Source of the DNA: JABDKJ01 sp964609215
Lineage (GTDB): Bacteria; Bacteroidota; Bacteroidia; Flavobacteriales_D; JABDKJ01
Assembly: GCA_964609215.1 (NCBI GenBank)
Contig: CAZSQZ010000005.1
Location: 1 to 64,000 of the forward strand
Direction: 5' to 3'
Length of the DNA stretch: 64,000 bases
Positions 36,652 through 45,000 of this stretch are shown here, in pieces. The notes below the pieces were generated by a model. That model saw nothing but the letters and a program-made list of their open reading frames with translations. It ran no database searches and was not told the origin of the DNA. Each line of letters opens with the position of its first letter. Within the stretch, counting starts at the first letter, position 1. Position numbers and translations under genes: made by a program.

Positions 36652-39198
36652 TTATTTCAAACTCCTAATTCCAAGCTCCGTTCTTAACTTTTCTCCTGCT
36701 TTTGGATAAAACAAAACCTTATAAGTGGAATCCGCCTCCATATCAAAATAGTTATTTGAAAAATTGCCCTTCATTGGAAAACTTAACTCTACATTTTTTG
36801 CTAAGGTATTTGATCTGATTTCAACTTCAATAGTATCACCAGTCGATATAGAATAGGTATAATCTAAAGGTTCTAATTCTAGGTATTTTTCCTTATTGAA
36901 ATACAGCAATTCTTCATCAATAATTTCACCATTACTGTATAGCCTCAATTGCAAATACATGGAGTTTTTCTTACTGGAAGGAACAAGATGATTGATAGTA
37001 TACTCCTTCAAAAAATTAGCATTGTCTGGGAATACGGTCTTTGAAAGCGTATCTCTATACAATATCTCCCCTTCAAAATCTTTTAAGGCCAATTGCACCT
37101 CCACATCTGTTGGCTTACGTTCATCACAATCTATACTCAATTGAATTCTATTTCCTTCTTGTTTTGCTATTAGAATGATTGGCGCATATCTGTCCTTTAC
37201 CCGATAATGTGCGGCTTTCCATTTACCATCATAATCTATAGTACTCCAGGAAGGTCCGGGCCAACAATCATTAAGTTGCCAATATAAGGTTCCGGCACAT
37301 TTTTTATTTGCAGAGCGATGCGCATTAATAGCCATGTTCATGAATTTGGCCTGCGTTAACTGACTTTTATAAATAAAATCACCAAAGTCATCGGGAGTTT
37401 TGAAATAGTCCTCCACATGATCTACAATTAAACCATTTCCCTTGTAACTCTTTTGTCTATTGGTCATCGTAGCAGATTCCAAAAACATGTTAGCTGGAGA
37501 AATAAAACCCTTCAAAGTGTTTTCAGAAGGAAATGATTGAAAGCCATATTCAGCCATAAATCTAGGTACTCTCTCATATACATTTTCAAAGGCTTGCTCA
37601 CCATGCCAAACACCCCAATAGTGCATGGAAGATTCGTTGAAATTTTCTTTTGTCCCCCAATTACTTAATGGCGAAGTATGCACATACGGAACATCTGAAT
37701 CGTACTCTTCAACAAGCTGAGGAAACATCTCTTTGAAAATAACTTCGTAGTCTCTATATATTTTTGACTCTTGTGCATAGGTGTATTCAAATTGTTTTTG
37801 CCAACCCCAATTTTTCCATGCCACATCTACTTCGTTGTTCCCACACCATAGGGCCATGCACGAATGATTTTGCAAGCGTTTTATTTGTTCCATAGCCTCC
37901 TTATTGATATCAAGAAGGAAATCTTCATTGCCAGGATACATGGCACAAGCAAACATAAAATCTTGCCAGACCATTATTCCCAAAGAGTCACATAAATTAT
38001 AGAAAATATCCCTTTCGTAAATACCACCACCCCAGACGCGAACCATATTAAAATGGGAATCTTTCATTGTATTAAGTAAGTCCCTATAATCTTGATTTGT
38101 CATACGATCAAGCAAAACCTCTTGAGGAATATAATTTGCTCCCTTTGCAAAGAAGTTCTTATTGTTGATGTTAAATTGAAAAGTCTTTCCTATCGAATCT
38201 CTTTGTTGAACTAGTTTAATCCTTCGCAGACCGGTCTTTATATTTTCAATGTAGGTATCCGACATTTCTGGAAGAGTAGAAAATTTAAATTCCAAATCAT
38301 ATAAAAATTGCTCTCCCATTCCATTGGGCCACCATAGCTTGGGATTTTTAATTTCGAAATCAAAAGATCTACTGCCCTTTCCGGGTTCAAGGTAATATGC
38401 CTCAAAATTATTTTTAATCTCTGTTTGCTTGGACACCAATTGCATATAGACTTTTCCATTATCAACTGATTCAAAATCAAATTTGGCTGAAAGTGTAGCT
38501 TTTTCTGCATTTATCTCCTTAATCTCTATTTCAATATTTTCTACTTTGAAATATTTCCATCCTTTTATTTGAATATCTTTCCAAATTCCCGTAGAAATTA
38601 TTCTTGGTGCCCAGTCCCAACCAAAGTGATAAGGTGCTTTTCTCACAAAAGAAGACACGGAATTAATTGTATCCGTATCTGTAGTAGGCAATGTATATTC
38701 TTGCTCATTTTTTGCAATATTTCCTTGCTCAACTGTGGATTTAAAAATGATCTTTAATTCGTTTCTACCTGATTTCAAATGAGGTTTCAAGTCAACAGTC
38801 CAAGAGCGAAACATATTGTTACTTTTCAGAATTTCTTTCTCATTCAAATAGATCTCTGCATAGGTATCTAAGCCATCACAAAGCAATTCTATTTTATCGT
38901 AATCAAACCAAGAATCGCTGGTTTTAAACCATGTCGTATACGCCCAATCCTCATTTTCAATCCACTTAATATTTTTCTCCTCATCATCGGAATATGGATG
39001 ATTAATCACTTCTTCATTGAATAGAACAGAATGCACAGTTGAAGGAATATCTACTTTATATTTCTCATTGGAACCCAACCTAGAAAGTTTCCAATTGGCA
39101 TCCAAATCATGTAAATTCTGTAGGCCTGGATTATTGTTACTACAGGAAAAGAGAATGAGCAGTAAAGGAATCATCCAAACGTATACTCTTTTGTGCAT
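36652..39198 (-). CDS. GH2 beta-mannosidase lipoprotein
   Basis: The protein is 848 residues from ATG 39198; the TTG two codons upstream is less likely. It starts with a lipoprotein signal (lipobox LFSC). The GH2 sugar-binding domain contains STVHSVLFNEEVINHPY and LLCDGLDTYAEIYLNE. The barrel carries the acid/base Glu in MALWCGNNEVD (about residue 454) and the nucleophile Glu in FMAEYGFQSFPS (about residue 551), with NMVRVWGGGIYE before them. Together these are diagnostic of beta-mannosidase rather than beta-galactosidase. It would remove the terminal beta-mannose, for example the core Man-beta-1,4-GlcNAc of N-glycans or manno-oligosaccharides. It is upstream of the FG-GAP gene on the same strand, and close to GH92 and GH20 enzymes of matching specificity. 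Confidence 0.94.
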   Translation of the reverse strand: MHKRVYVWMIPLLLILFSCSNNNPGLQNLHDLDANWKLSRLGSNEKYKVDIPSTVHSVLFNEEVINHPYSDDEEKNIKWIENEDWAYTTWFKTSDSWFDYDKIELLCDGLDTYAEIYLNEKEILKSNNMFRSWTVDLKPHLKSGRNELKIIFKSTVEQGNIAKNEQEYTLPTTDTDTINSVSSFVRKAPYHFGWDWAPRIISTGIWKDIQIKGWKYFKVENIEIEIKEINAEKATLSAKFDFESVDNGKVYMQLVSKQTEIKNNFEAYYLEPGKGSRSFDFEIKNPKLWWPNGMGEQFLYDLEFKFSTLPEMSDTYIENIKTGLRRIKLVQQRDSIGKTFQFNINNKNFFAKGANYIPQEVLLDRMTNQDYRDLLNTMKDSHFNMVRVWGGGIYERDIFYNLCDSLGIMVWQDFMFACAMYPGNEDFLLDINKEAMEQIKRLQNHSCMALWCGNNEVDVAWKNWGWQKQFEYTYAQESKIYRDYEVIFKEMFPQLVEEYDSDVPYVHTSPLSNWGTKENFNESSMHYWGVWHGEQAFENVYERVPRFMAEYGFQSFPSENTLKGFISPANMFLESATMTNRQKSYKGNGLIVDHVEDYFKTPDDFGDFIYKSQLTQAKFMNMAINAHRSANKKCAGTLYWQLNDCWPGPSWSTIDYDGKWKAAHYRVKDRYAPIILIAKQEGNRIQLSIDCDERKPTDVEVQLALKDFEGEILYRDTLSKTVFPDNANFLKEYTINHLVPSSKKNSMYLQLRLYSNGEIIDEELLYFNKEKYLELEPLDYTYSISTGDTIEVEIRSNTLAKNVELSFPMKGNFSNNYFDMEADSTYKVLFYPKAGEKLRTELGIRSLK

Positions 39199-39287
39199 GC
39201 TCAAATTTATTTTAATAATTCAATAATCATATTGAAAGCTGAATCAATTGATGAATTCTTTTTAAAAGCTACCAAATTCTAAAATGG

Positions 39288-39301
39288 ACAAACCGAATTC
39301 T
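39288..39301 (+). repeat. 14-bp direct repeat, left copy
   Basis: ACAAACCGAATTCT occurs here, 61 bp before the tail-fibre gene, and again exactly at 41805-41818, just after the small T9SS gene. The pair brackets the two-gene plus-strand cassette. It could be a direct-repeat footprint of insertion or a shared regulatory motif. Confidence 0.7.
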
Positions 39302-39361
39302 CACCGCTATAAAAGACTGAGTTAATCTTTACTGAATTTCGTGTGCTCAAATTAAAATCAC

Positions 39362-41293
39362 ATGAAATCAATTTATCTTTTCCTTTTGGTTCTAATATTT
39401 ACAGGAACCGAATTATTAGCACAAGACTTCCAAAACTATAATTATCAGGCCATTGCCAGAGAAAGTGGTGAAGTCATAAGTAATCAAAATGTAAGCTTAA
39501 GGTTTACATTTCACGAAAACTCAGCTCTAGGAACAATCATTTTTCAAGAGTCACAAACAACCACAACGAATGAATTTGGTATGCTCAATTTGGTAATAGG
39601 CCAAGGTACTGTTCTTATGGGCGACATTAATGACTTAGGGTCTGGAAATGACAATTACTTCTTAAGAGTAGAGTTAGATACAGGTTCAGGTTTTGTAGAT
39701 ATGGGAGCCAACCAAATTTCGAGTGTTCCCTTTGCAACAAGAGCCTTAAATGTTGAAAACGACCAGGATAATCAAACACTTTTTATTTCAGGGAATCAGT
39801 TATCAATAGACGGTGGAAACACCATTACAATTCCTTCAACAGGAGGTGGTACAGATAATCAAACAATGAATTTCAACAGCTCCAATAGCCAACTAAGCAT
39901 TAGTGGAGGAAACACAGTTGACCTTAGTACATTGGATCAAGATTTATCCATCTCTGGTTCGCAATTAGTAATAAGCGGTGGAACAAATGTCAATTTAAAT
40001 GATCTGGACGATCAAACATTGAGCATATCTGGTAATCAATTGAGTATTGACAATGGAAATACCATAACCTTACCTTCTTCCGGTGGTGGTTCAGATGATC
40101 AAACCATTTCTCTTTCTGGAAACACTCTTACAATTGAAGATGGTAATAGTGTGAATCTGAGCACCATAGATAATCAAACACTTTCTGTTCTAGGAAATCA
40201 GTTGACCATTAACAATGGAAATACGGTTTCACTTCCCAGCAGCTCACTTTGGGACGAGAATGGAACAAACATAAACTACACGGTTGGAAATGTTGGAATT
40301 GGAACGGATGAACCGGAATTTGACATGCATGTGGATGGAGAGTTTTTTGTCAATTCTCTTGCGGGAAGAATTAATTTTGGTGCACCAGGAGATGGAAATA
40401 GATGGAGAATGTCGACACAGGGTTCTGGATCCAACTTACAGTTTCAATCAAAACCTAGTGGTTCAAACACATTTACAAGAAGACTATTTTTTGCACAAGA
40501 CGGAAACATCGCCATTGGTAATAATTCTAATCCCGATGAGGAGTTAGTGATTGGAACCAATTTGGGCTCAGGATGGGTAATTCCAGCAGTAACAGTGGGT
40601 GGAACTTCTGGAGGAGCGTTTCAAGCTGGAAATTCAGATTATAAAATTAGTTTTTCGTCTAGTTCTACATTTAACAGAGCAAGAATTATATCCTCCTCAC
40701 CTAATGGTTTTGGAACAGGAGAAATAGAAATGCGAACAAATGGTCTATCATTAGGCGAGAATCCAGGAGCTCCTGGAGCTTATATGCTCAGGATGGAACA
40801 TAGTTCTTTTGGATTACTTTTGGAAAGGTTTAACACAAGTAATGATTGGGAGCTTTTAACCTCTAGTGGAGCCGCAGGAAACTTGAACTTATATGACAAT
40901 GGAATTCTTGCCGGAGTTTTTAGTGGTACAGATGGTTCTTACAATACCTCATCAGATAGAAGGCTAAAGAAAAATATTCAACCAGTTGAAAGTATGCTTA
41001 ATAAGGTATTAAAATTAAACCCTTCAACCTATTATTACAAGAGAGATCCAAACCAAAAAATTCCTTCAATTGGTTTTATCGCTCAAGAAGCAAAAGAACT
41101 CTTTCCAGAATTGGTGATGGTCTCGGAAGATGAAAGATCGAAAGGAATGCATGCAGTAAATTATGGTGGTTTCTCAGTTGTGGCAATCAAAGCCATTCAA
41201 GAGCAACAAGAAATAATTAGCGATCAACAGAAACAAATTAATGAGCTTAAGGAATTAATAGATAATCTTGCGATTCAGGTTCAAAAACATTAA
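39362..41293 (+). CDS. Tail-fibre-like secreted protein with S74 endosialidase chaperone domain
   Basis: A 643-residue protein with a signal peptide ending TELLAQ. Residues 20-125 form a domain typical of Bacteroidota tail-fibre-domain proteins (YNYQAIARESGEVISNQNVS). Residues 136-295 hold six short repeats of the type DNQTLSISGNQLSIDxGN. A beta-helical stalk region follows. Near residue 535 the peptidase S74/intramolecular chaperone domain starts with SDRRLKKNIQPVESM, where the Ser is the usual self-cleavage site. A terminal coiled coil completes it (EQQEIISDQQKQINELKEL). Such chaperones trimerise fibrous proteins and are then released. The protein is probably a trimeric surface fibre and not a phage gene, since no phage genes surround it. 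A small T9SS gene follows 3 bp later. Confidence 0.9.
   Translation: MKSIYLFLLVLIFTGTELLAQDFQNYNYQAIARESGEVISNQNVSLRFTFHENSALGTIIFQESQTTTTNEFGMLNLVIGQGTVLMGDINDLGSGNDNYFLRVELDTGSGFVDMGANQISSVPFATRALNVENDQDNQTLFISGNQLSIDGGNTITIPSTGGGTDNQTMNFNSSNSQLSISGGNTVDLSTLDQDLSISGSQLVISGGTNVNLNDLDDQTLSISGNQLSIDNGNTITLPSSGGGSDDQTISLSGNTLTIEDGNSVNLSTIDNQTLSVLGNQLTINNGNTVSLPSSSLWDENGTNINYTVGNVGIGTDEPEFDMHVDGEFFVNSLAGRINFGAPGDGNRWRMSTQGSGSNLQFQSKPSGSNTFTRRLFFAQDGNIAIGNNSNPDEELVIGTNLGSGWVIPAVTVGGTSGGAFQAGNSDYKISFSSSSTFNRARIISSSPNGFGTGEIEMRTNGLSLGENPGAPGAYMLRMEHSSFGLLLERFNTSNDWELLTSSGAAGNLNLYDNGILAGVFSGTDGSYNTSSDRRLKKNIQPVESMLNKVLKLNPSTYYYKRDPNQKIPSIGFIAQEAKELFPELVMVSEDERSKGMHAVNYGGFSVVAIKAIQEQQEIISDQQKQINELKELIDNLAIQVQKH
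39767..40245 (+). repeat. Six short coding repeats in the tail-fibre gene
   Basis: Six units of roughly 22-30 residues share a core of L(S)ISGNQLxIxxGN. Units end alternately in a glycine-rich link (ITLPSSGGGSD) or in a short link (VNLSTID). The pattern suggests a repeating trimeric beta-stalk. Confidence 0.8.
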
Positions 41294-41296
41294 AAT

Positions 41297-41785
41297 ATGA
41301 AGCATTTAATATTTCTTTTATTCTGCATTGCATTCATAAGTATTGAAGCGCAAACTTTGGAAAAACAAACCCTTTCAAACGCAGGCGGGTTTGGTGAAAA
41401 TGAAAATCTTAGTTTAGAATGGACTTTAGGTGAAATGCGAGTTAATAAACTAAGTAATGGAAATCTAGTTTTAACAGAAGGTTTTCATCAGGGAAATGAT
41501 CTTTCAGTGGGCATCATTGAGGAAGAAGGCTTTCACTTAAACATTTTCCCTAATCCAACACAAGATAAGATTGAGCTTGTTATAGAATCTCAATTAAGCA
41601 CAGATTTCTTTATTGAACTATATGACTTAAAAGGATCTAAAATCCTGGATAAATTAGTATTCAAAGATGGTTCTAGGCAATCAGAAATTGATTTAAGCGC
41701 TTTTGAAAACGGTTTTTATATCTTAGTACTCAATGATAAAAATTCACAAAAAAGATACGAATGGAAGGTGGAGAAAATCAATTGA
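41297..41785 (+). CDS. Small secreted protein with T9SS type A sorting domain
   Basis: This 162-residue protein has a signal peptide (MKHLIFLLFCIAFISIEAQ) and a short N-terminal module of about 55 residues with the common Bacteroidota phrase SLEWTLGEMRVNKLSNGNLV and LTEGFHQ. A complete type A T9SS sorting domain follows (LNIFPNPTQDKIELVIES, YDLKGSKIL, ENGFYILVLND). Nearly the whole mature protein is therefore sorting signal plus a small module of unknown role. It begins 3 bp after the tail-fibre gene and is almost certainly cotranscribed with it. It may act as a surface partner of the fibre, which itself lacks a sorting domain; this is inference from the pairing. Confidence 0.9.
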   Translation: MKHLIFLLFCIAFISIEAQTLEKQTLSNAGGFGENENLSLEWTLGEMRVNKLSNGNLVLTEGFHQGNDLSVGIIEEEGFHLNIFPNPTQDKIELVIESQLSTDFFIELYDLKGSKILDKLVFKDGSRQSEIDLSAFENGFYILVLNDKNSQKRYEWKVEKIN

Positions 41786-41804
41786 TGACCGAATTCTAAT
41801 TGAA

Positions 41805-41818
41805 ACAAACCGAATTCT
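41805..41818 (+). repeat. 14-bp direct repeat, right copy
   Basis: Exact second copy of the 14-mer at 39288-39301. A weaker relative (GACCGAATTCTAA) begins at 41788, overlapping the position just after the stop codon, so the right side has two similar units. Confidence 0.7.
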
Positions 41819-41924
41819 ATATGAAAAAATATAAATCCAAAAATAATAAGAGATTTATCTAGAATTTGATTTAGACATACGTGCCATGATGGCCCGAACC
41901 CAATACAACATAGTCGTAAAGTAT

Positions 41925-41954
41925 AAAAAAGCCGCTACCCCCAGCGGTTTTTTT
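41925..41954. terminator. Bidirectional intrinsic terminator
   Basis: An A-run, a CCGCT/AGCGG stem around an ACCCCC loop, and a T-run form a terminator that can work on both strands. It lies between the convergent small T9SS gene (+) and cutC (-). The T-run touches the cutC stop codon. Confidence 0.8.
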
Positions 41955-42633
41955 ATTTCAATAATCGATTAATTCTTTCCCATTTTTCTTTATCAAAACT
42001 ATTCTTAAAGTTATAAGCAGTTCTTGATGTTAATCGCTTTTTCTGACAAGAAAAATGAATATGATCAATTCCTATATCCAATAATTGGGGCAAATTATTT
42101 TCATTCAATCCACCTCCTGCTACTATTTCAAAATCATGCAAATCCAAATTGACATATTCTTTTATTTGATCAAGCCCGCTATCCAATCCAGTAATATTTC
42201 CAGAACAAAGAGCTCCATCAAAATTCAATTGCTTAATAGCCATGAATCCTGCTGTTCCGGTCAAATCAATTCCCCTGTGAAAAATAAACTTAAGGGTATC
42301 ACTGCATTCTCTAAAAATCCTATTCACTTCCATGTCAATTCCATTCGACTCATTCAATGCTCCGAGAACAACACCTTCAGCTCCTAAATTTTGACATACT
42401 TCTATATCCTTAAGCATCATTTCCATTTCATCTACGGTATAATAAAAATGACCTGAGCGGGGTCGAATTAAAACTCTAACAGGAATATTCAAAACACAGG
42501 CTTTTTCAATAAAGGAGTATGACGGTGTTAAACCTCCAACTTCAAGACCTTGACAAATTTCCAACCTATTGGCACCTGCTTTTGCGGCAGCTTTTGCTAT
42601 TTCGAAATTAGGCGCGCAAACCTCTACTATCAT
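41953..42633 (-). CDS. cutC: CutC family TIM-barrel protein
   Basis: A 226-residue CutC-type protein with family motifs IVEVCAPNFEIAKAAAKAGA, RLEICQGLEVGGLTPS, VRVLIRPRSGHFYYT and the late IVAGGGLNENNLPQLL. CutC was first described as a copper homeostasis protein in Escherichia coli, but the family is a TIM barrel whose direct role in copper handling is doubtful. Here the ATG at 42633 overlaps the TGA of the GH20 hexosaminidase gene by four bases (ATGA), so the two are translationally coupled. That context argues for a role in amino-sugar or glycan metabolism. No signal peptide is present, so it acts in the cytoplasm, downstream of the exported hexosaminidase. Confidence 0.93.
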   Translation of the reverse strand: MIVEVCAPNFEIAKAAAKAGANRLEICQGLEVGGLTPSYSFIEKACVLNIPVRVLIRPRSGHFYYTVDEMEMMLKDIEVCQNLGAEGVVLGALNESNGIDMEVNRIFRECSDTLKFIFHRGIDLTGTAGFMAIKQLNFDGALCSGNITGLDSGLDQIKEYVNLDLHDFEIVAGGGLNENNLPQLLDIGIDHIHFSCQKKRLTSRTAYNFKNSFDKEKWERINRLLK

Positions 42634-44879
42634 CTTACAATAATTTCATCTATAAATAACCAAGCCTTGCTTCCTGCAGCTTCGTGCCAATCTGGGCAAT
42701 ATTCCACATTCTTGGCTTTCACTTTTAAATACTTTCCTTTATGAGTATCAAATTCTGCTTTGAAAGTTTGAATAAATTTTCCAGATTCTTTTAATGCTCT
42801 ATCATGTTTCAAATGACTTAAAACCTTCCAATTTTCACCGTCCAATGAAATGGAATACTCTACCCATTTTGGCAGAAAAATCCATGAGTTATTATATTGA
42901 TAAAAATGACTTTCTACTGAATTGATGTCTTTTCCATTCAGATCAAAAATAAGCTCAACATCTTCATATTGAACTGCCTGCCAATTCCCATCTCTAAAAT
43001 CTAAAGTACCTACCAAACCATTGCTTAAAGCTATTTCTCCTCCTCCAGTATAATATGGACTCCACTCAAATTTATAGTCAGGTATACTCCCATTTAGTTT
43101 ATGTTGTTCTACTCTCACTGAAATGGGCTCTCCATAGCTTTTTCCATTCTTAAATGCTTGTGCAAATAAATTTTGACTTTCAGTTATAGTAATGAATTCA
43201 TCGAACTTAAAATCATTTGGAGTGGGTGTAGAATCTGTGCTAGAATAATAGATATCCAAATCAGGGATACCTTTATTGAAAAGTAATTGTAAATTATCTT
43301 TATACCGCGTTTTATAGGAAATAGGATCCGTTTCCAAACCATAATCCACTCCTAAAGCTGAAAGTCTCGGATAATGTTCTTGAACACGATTGTAAAACTC
43401 ATTAAAGTCTCTTCCTGTGCTATCTGTCCAAAGGACTTCAGACATGGCTAAAATTCTGGGAAAAACTTTTGAATCCACCAATTCATAAGGAGCTCTTTCA
43501 CTCCACATGTTGCACTCTGCACCCAAAATATGATGGCGATTTGTTTGCGATAATTCTGCTGGTACCGGATAAAAACTATATACTTTCTCCAAATCGATGG
43601 AACTCAATCCGTAATCAAAATAGCAATGACTGGTTGGAGACATTACCACATCATGACCTTGATTTGCAGCTTCTATTCCACCTTGAATACCTCTCCAGGA
43701 TTGAACCATTGCTCCCTCCGCTAAACCTCCTTCCAATATTTCATCCCAGCCAATCAACTTTTTTCCCTTTGAAGCTAAATACTTTTCTATTTCCTGAATG
43801 AACCAGGACTGTAATTCATGCTCATCATGTAAACCCTCATCCTTAATTCTCTTCTGACATTTAGAACAATTTTCCCACCTATACTTTGGTGCTTCATCTC
43901 CTCCAATATGAATATACTCTCCGGGAAAAAGTTCAATAACTTCATCCATAACATCTTTTAGAAAACGAAGTGTATTATCATTCCCGGCACAATAAATATC
44001 CTTAAAAACTCCCCACTCTGTTTCTACGGGGATATGCTCTCCTGTGCATGAAAGTTCTGGATATGAAGAAATAGCCGCAACGGAGTGTCCTGGCATTTCT
44101 ATTTCGGGAACAATGTTTATTCCTCTCTTTTTTGCGTAAGCAACCACCTCTCTGATTTCCTCTTGGGTATAAAAACCTCCATAATCATTACCATCTTCAC
44201 CCATTCTCCATGCCCCTTTTTCTGTGAGTTTAGGATACTTCTTTATCTCTATCCTCCAACCCTGATCCTCAGTTAAATGCCAATGAAGAGTATTCATTTT
44301 ATGATAGGAAAGTAAATCAACGTATTTTAGAACAAACTCTTTTGGCATGAAATGCCTACAGCAATCTAGTAACATTCCCCTCCATTTAAATTGAGGTTCA
44401 TCCATAATCTTTAGACAAGGCAGACTCCACTGTTTTTCTAATCGCCTATCATCACCATTAAAGTTTGGAGGGAGTAATTGTCTCAAGGTTTGAATTGCAT
44501 AAATAAAGCCAATAGATGAGGACGCATAAATCTGTATTGTTTTTTCATTGATGTTAAGCTCGTATGCTTCTGAACTATTCAGGTTTTTATGTGAAAATGA
44601 TATTGAATTTTCTCGTAACTCTTTCTCTGATGATTGTAGCAATTGAACTTCGAAATTAGACTTGTAATCAATGAGTTCCTTCAAGAAAGTCATCTCCTGC
44701 AAAACACTATTATTACCAATAATACTTGTGTTCTTATCAATTATAAAGACACCTGGGCTCTTATCTATAAAATTTGGTTTTGGGATTAAATTAATTTCAT
44801 AGGGTTTTATTTCGGGATTTATATTACACGAAATAATAGCTGTTAATAGAAATAGATAAAGGAATATTCTCAACTGCAT
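42630..44879 (-). CDS. GH20 beta-N-acetylhexosaminidase lipoprotein
   Basis: The protein is 749 residues from ATG 44879; the TTG three codons upstream is less likely. It has a lipoprotein signal with lipobox IISC. A GH20 N-terminal domain (residues about 25-140) leads into the barrel with WRGMLLDCCRHF, NTLHWHLTEDQGWRIEIKKY and the catalytic Asp-Glu pair in HIGGDEAPK (about 326-327). It removes terminal GlcNAc or GalNAc by substrate-assisted catalysis. After the barrel come a chitobiase-like beta domain and a discoidin-like module ending YCPDWHEAAGSKAWLFIDEI, closely similar to the end of the GH92 enzyme. The stop overlaps the cutC start. Expected location is the outer-membrane surface or periplasm. 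Confidence 0.95.
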   Translation of the reverse strand: MQLRIFLYLFLLTAIISCNINPEIKPYEINLIPKPNFIDKSPGVFIIDKNTSIIGNNSVLQEMTFLKELIDYKSNFEVQLLQSSEKELRENSISFSHKNLNSSEAYELNINEKTIQIYASSSIGFIYAIQTLRQLLPPNFNGDDRRLEKQWSLPCLKIMDEPQFKWRGMLLDCCRHFMPKEFVLKYVDLLSYHKMNTLHWHLTEDQGWRIEIKKYPKLTEKGAWRMGEDGNDYGGFYTQEEIREVVAYAKKRGINIVPEIEMPGHSVAAISSYPELSCTGEHIPVETEWGVFKDIYCAGNDNTLRFLKDVMDEVIELFPGEYIHIGGDEAPKYRWENCSKCQKRIKDEGLHDEHELQSWFIQEIEKYLASKGKKLIGWDEILEGGLAEGAMVQSWRGIQGGIEAANQGHDVVMSPTSHCYFDYGLSSIDLEKVYSFYPVPAELSQTNRHHILGAECNMWSERAPYELVDSKVFPRILAMSEVLWTDSTGRDFNEFYNRVQEHYPRLSALGVDYGLETDPISYKTRYKDNLQLLFNKGIPDLDIYYSSTDSTPTPNDFKFDEFITITESQNLFAQAFKNGKSYGEPISVRVEQHKLNGSIPDYKFEWSPYYTGGGEIALSNGLVGTLDFRDGNWQAVQYEDVELIFDLNGKDINSVESHFYQYNNSWIFLPKWVEYSISLDGENWKVLSHLKHDRALKESGKFIQTFKAEFDTHKGKYLKVKAKNVEYCPDWHEAAGSKAWLFIDEIIVR

Positions 44880-44946
44880 TTTTGACAAATCGCTAACGTT
44901 TAATTGAATTAGGGTTCAATTCTAATCATAAATTGGCATTACAAAA

Positions 44947-45000
44947 ATGAATGCGCTCCCAATATTAATTCTAATTTCGATTATTCTTTTGAATTCTTAA
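44947..45000 (+). other. Orphan signal-peptide-like mini-ORF in frame with GDPD
   Basis: An ATG at 44947 opens 17 codons (MNALPILILISIILLNS) that end in TAA at 44998-45000. The next codon, GTG 45001, is the first possible start of the GDPD gene and is in the same frame. The peptide is strongly hydrophobic and looks like a Sec or lipoprotein signal. Related Bacteroidota GDPD proteins usually carry such a leader joined directly to the catalytic domain. The stop therefore appears to sever the leader from its enzyme. Confidence 0.6.

Noticed and set aside
39362..41293. Phage tail-fibre gene as a sign of a prophage
   Set aside because: The S74 chaperone and fibre repeats are common in Bacteroidota surface proteins. 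The gene has a signal peptide, a T9SS neighbour, and no capsid, terminase, integrase or lysis gene nearby.
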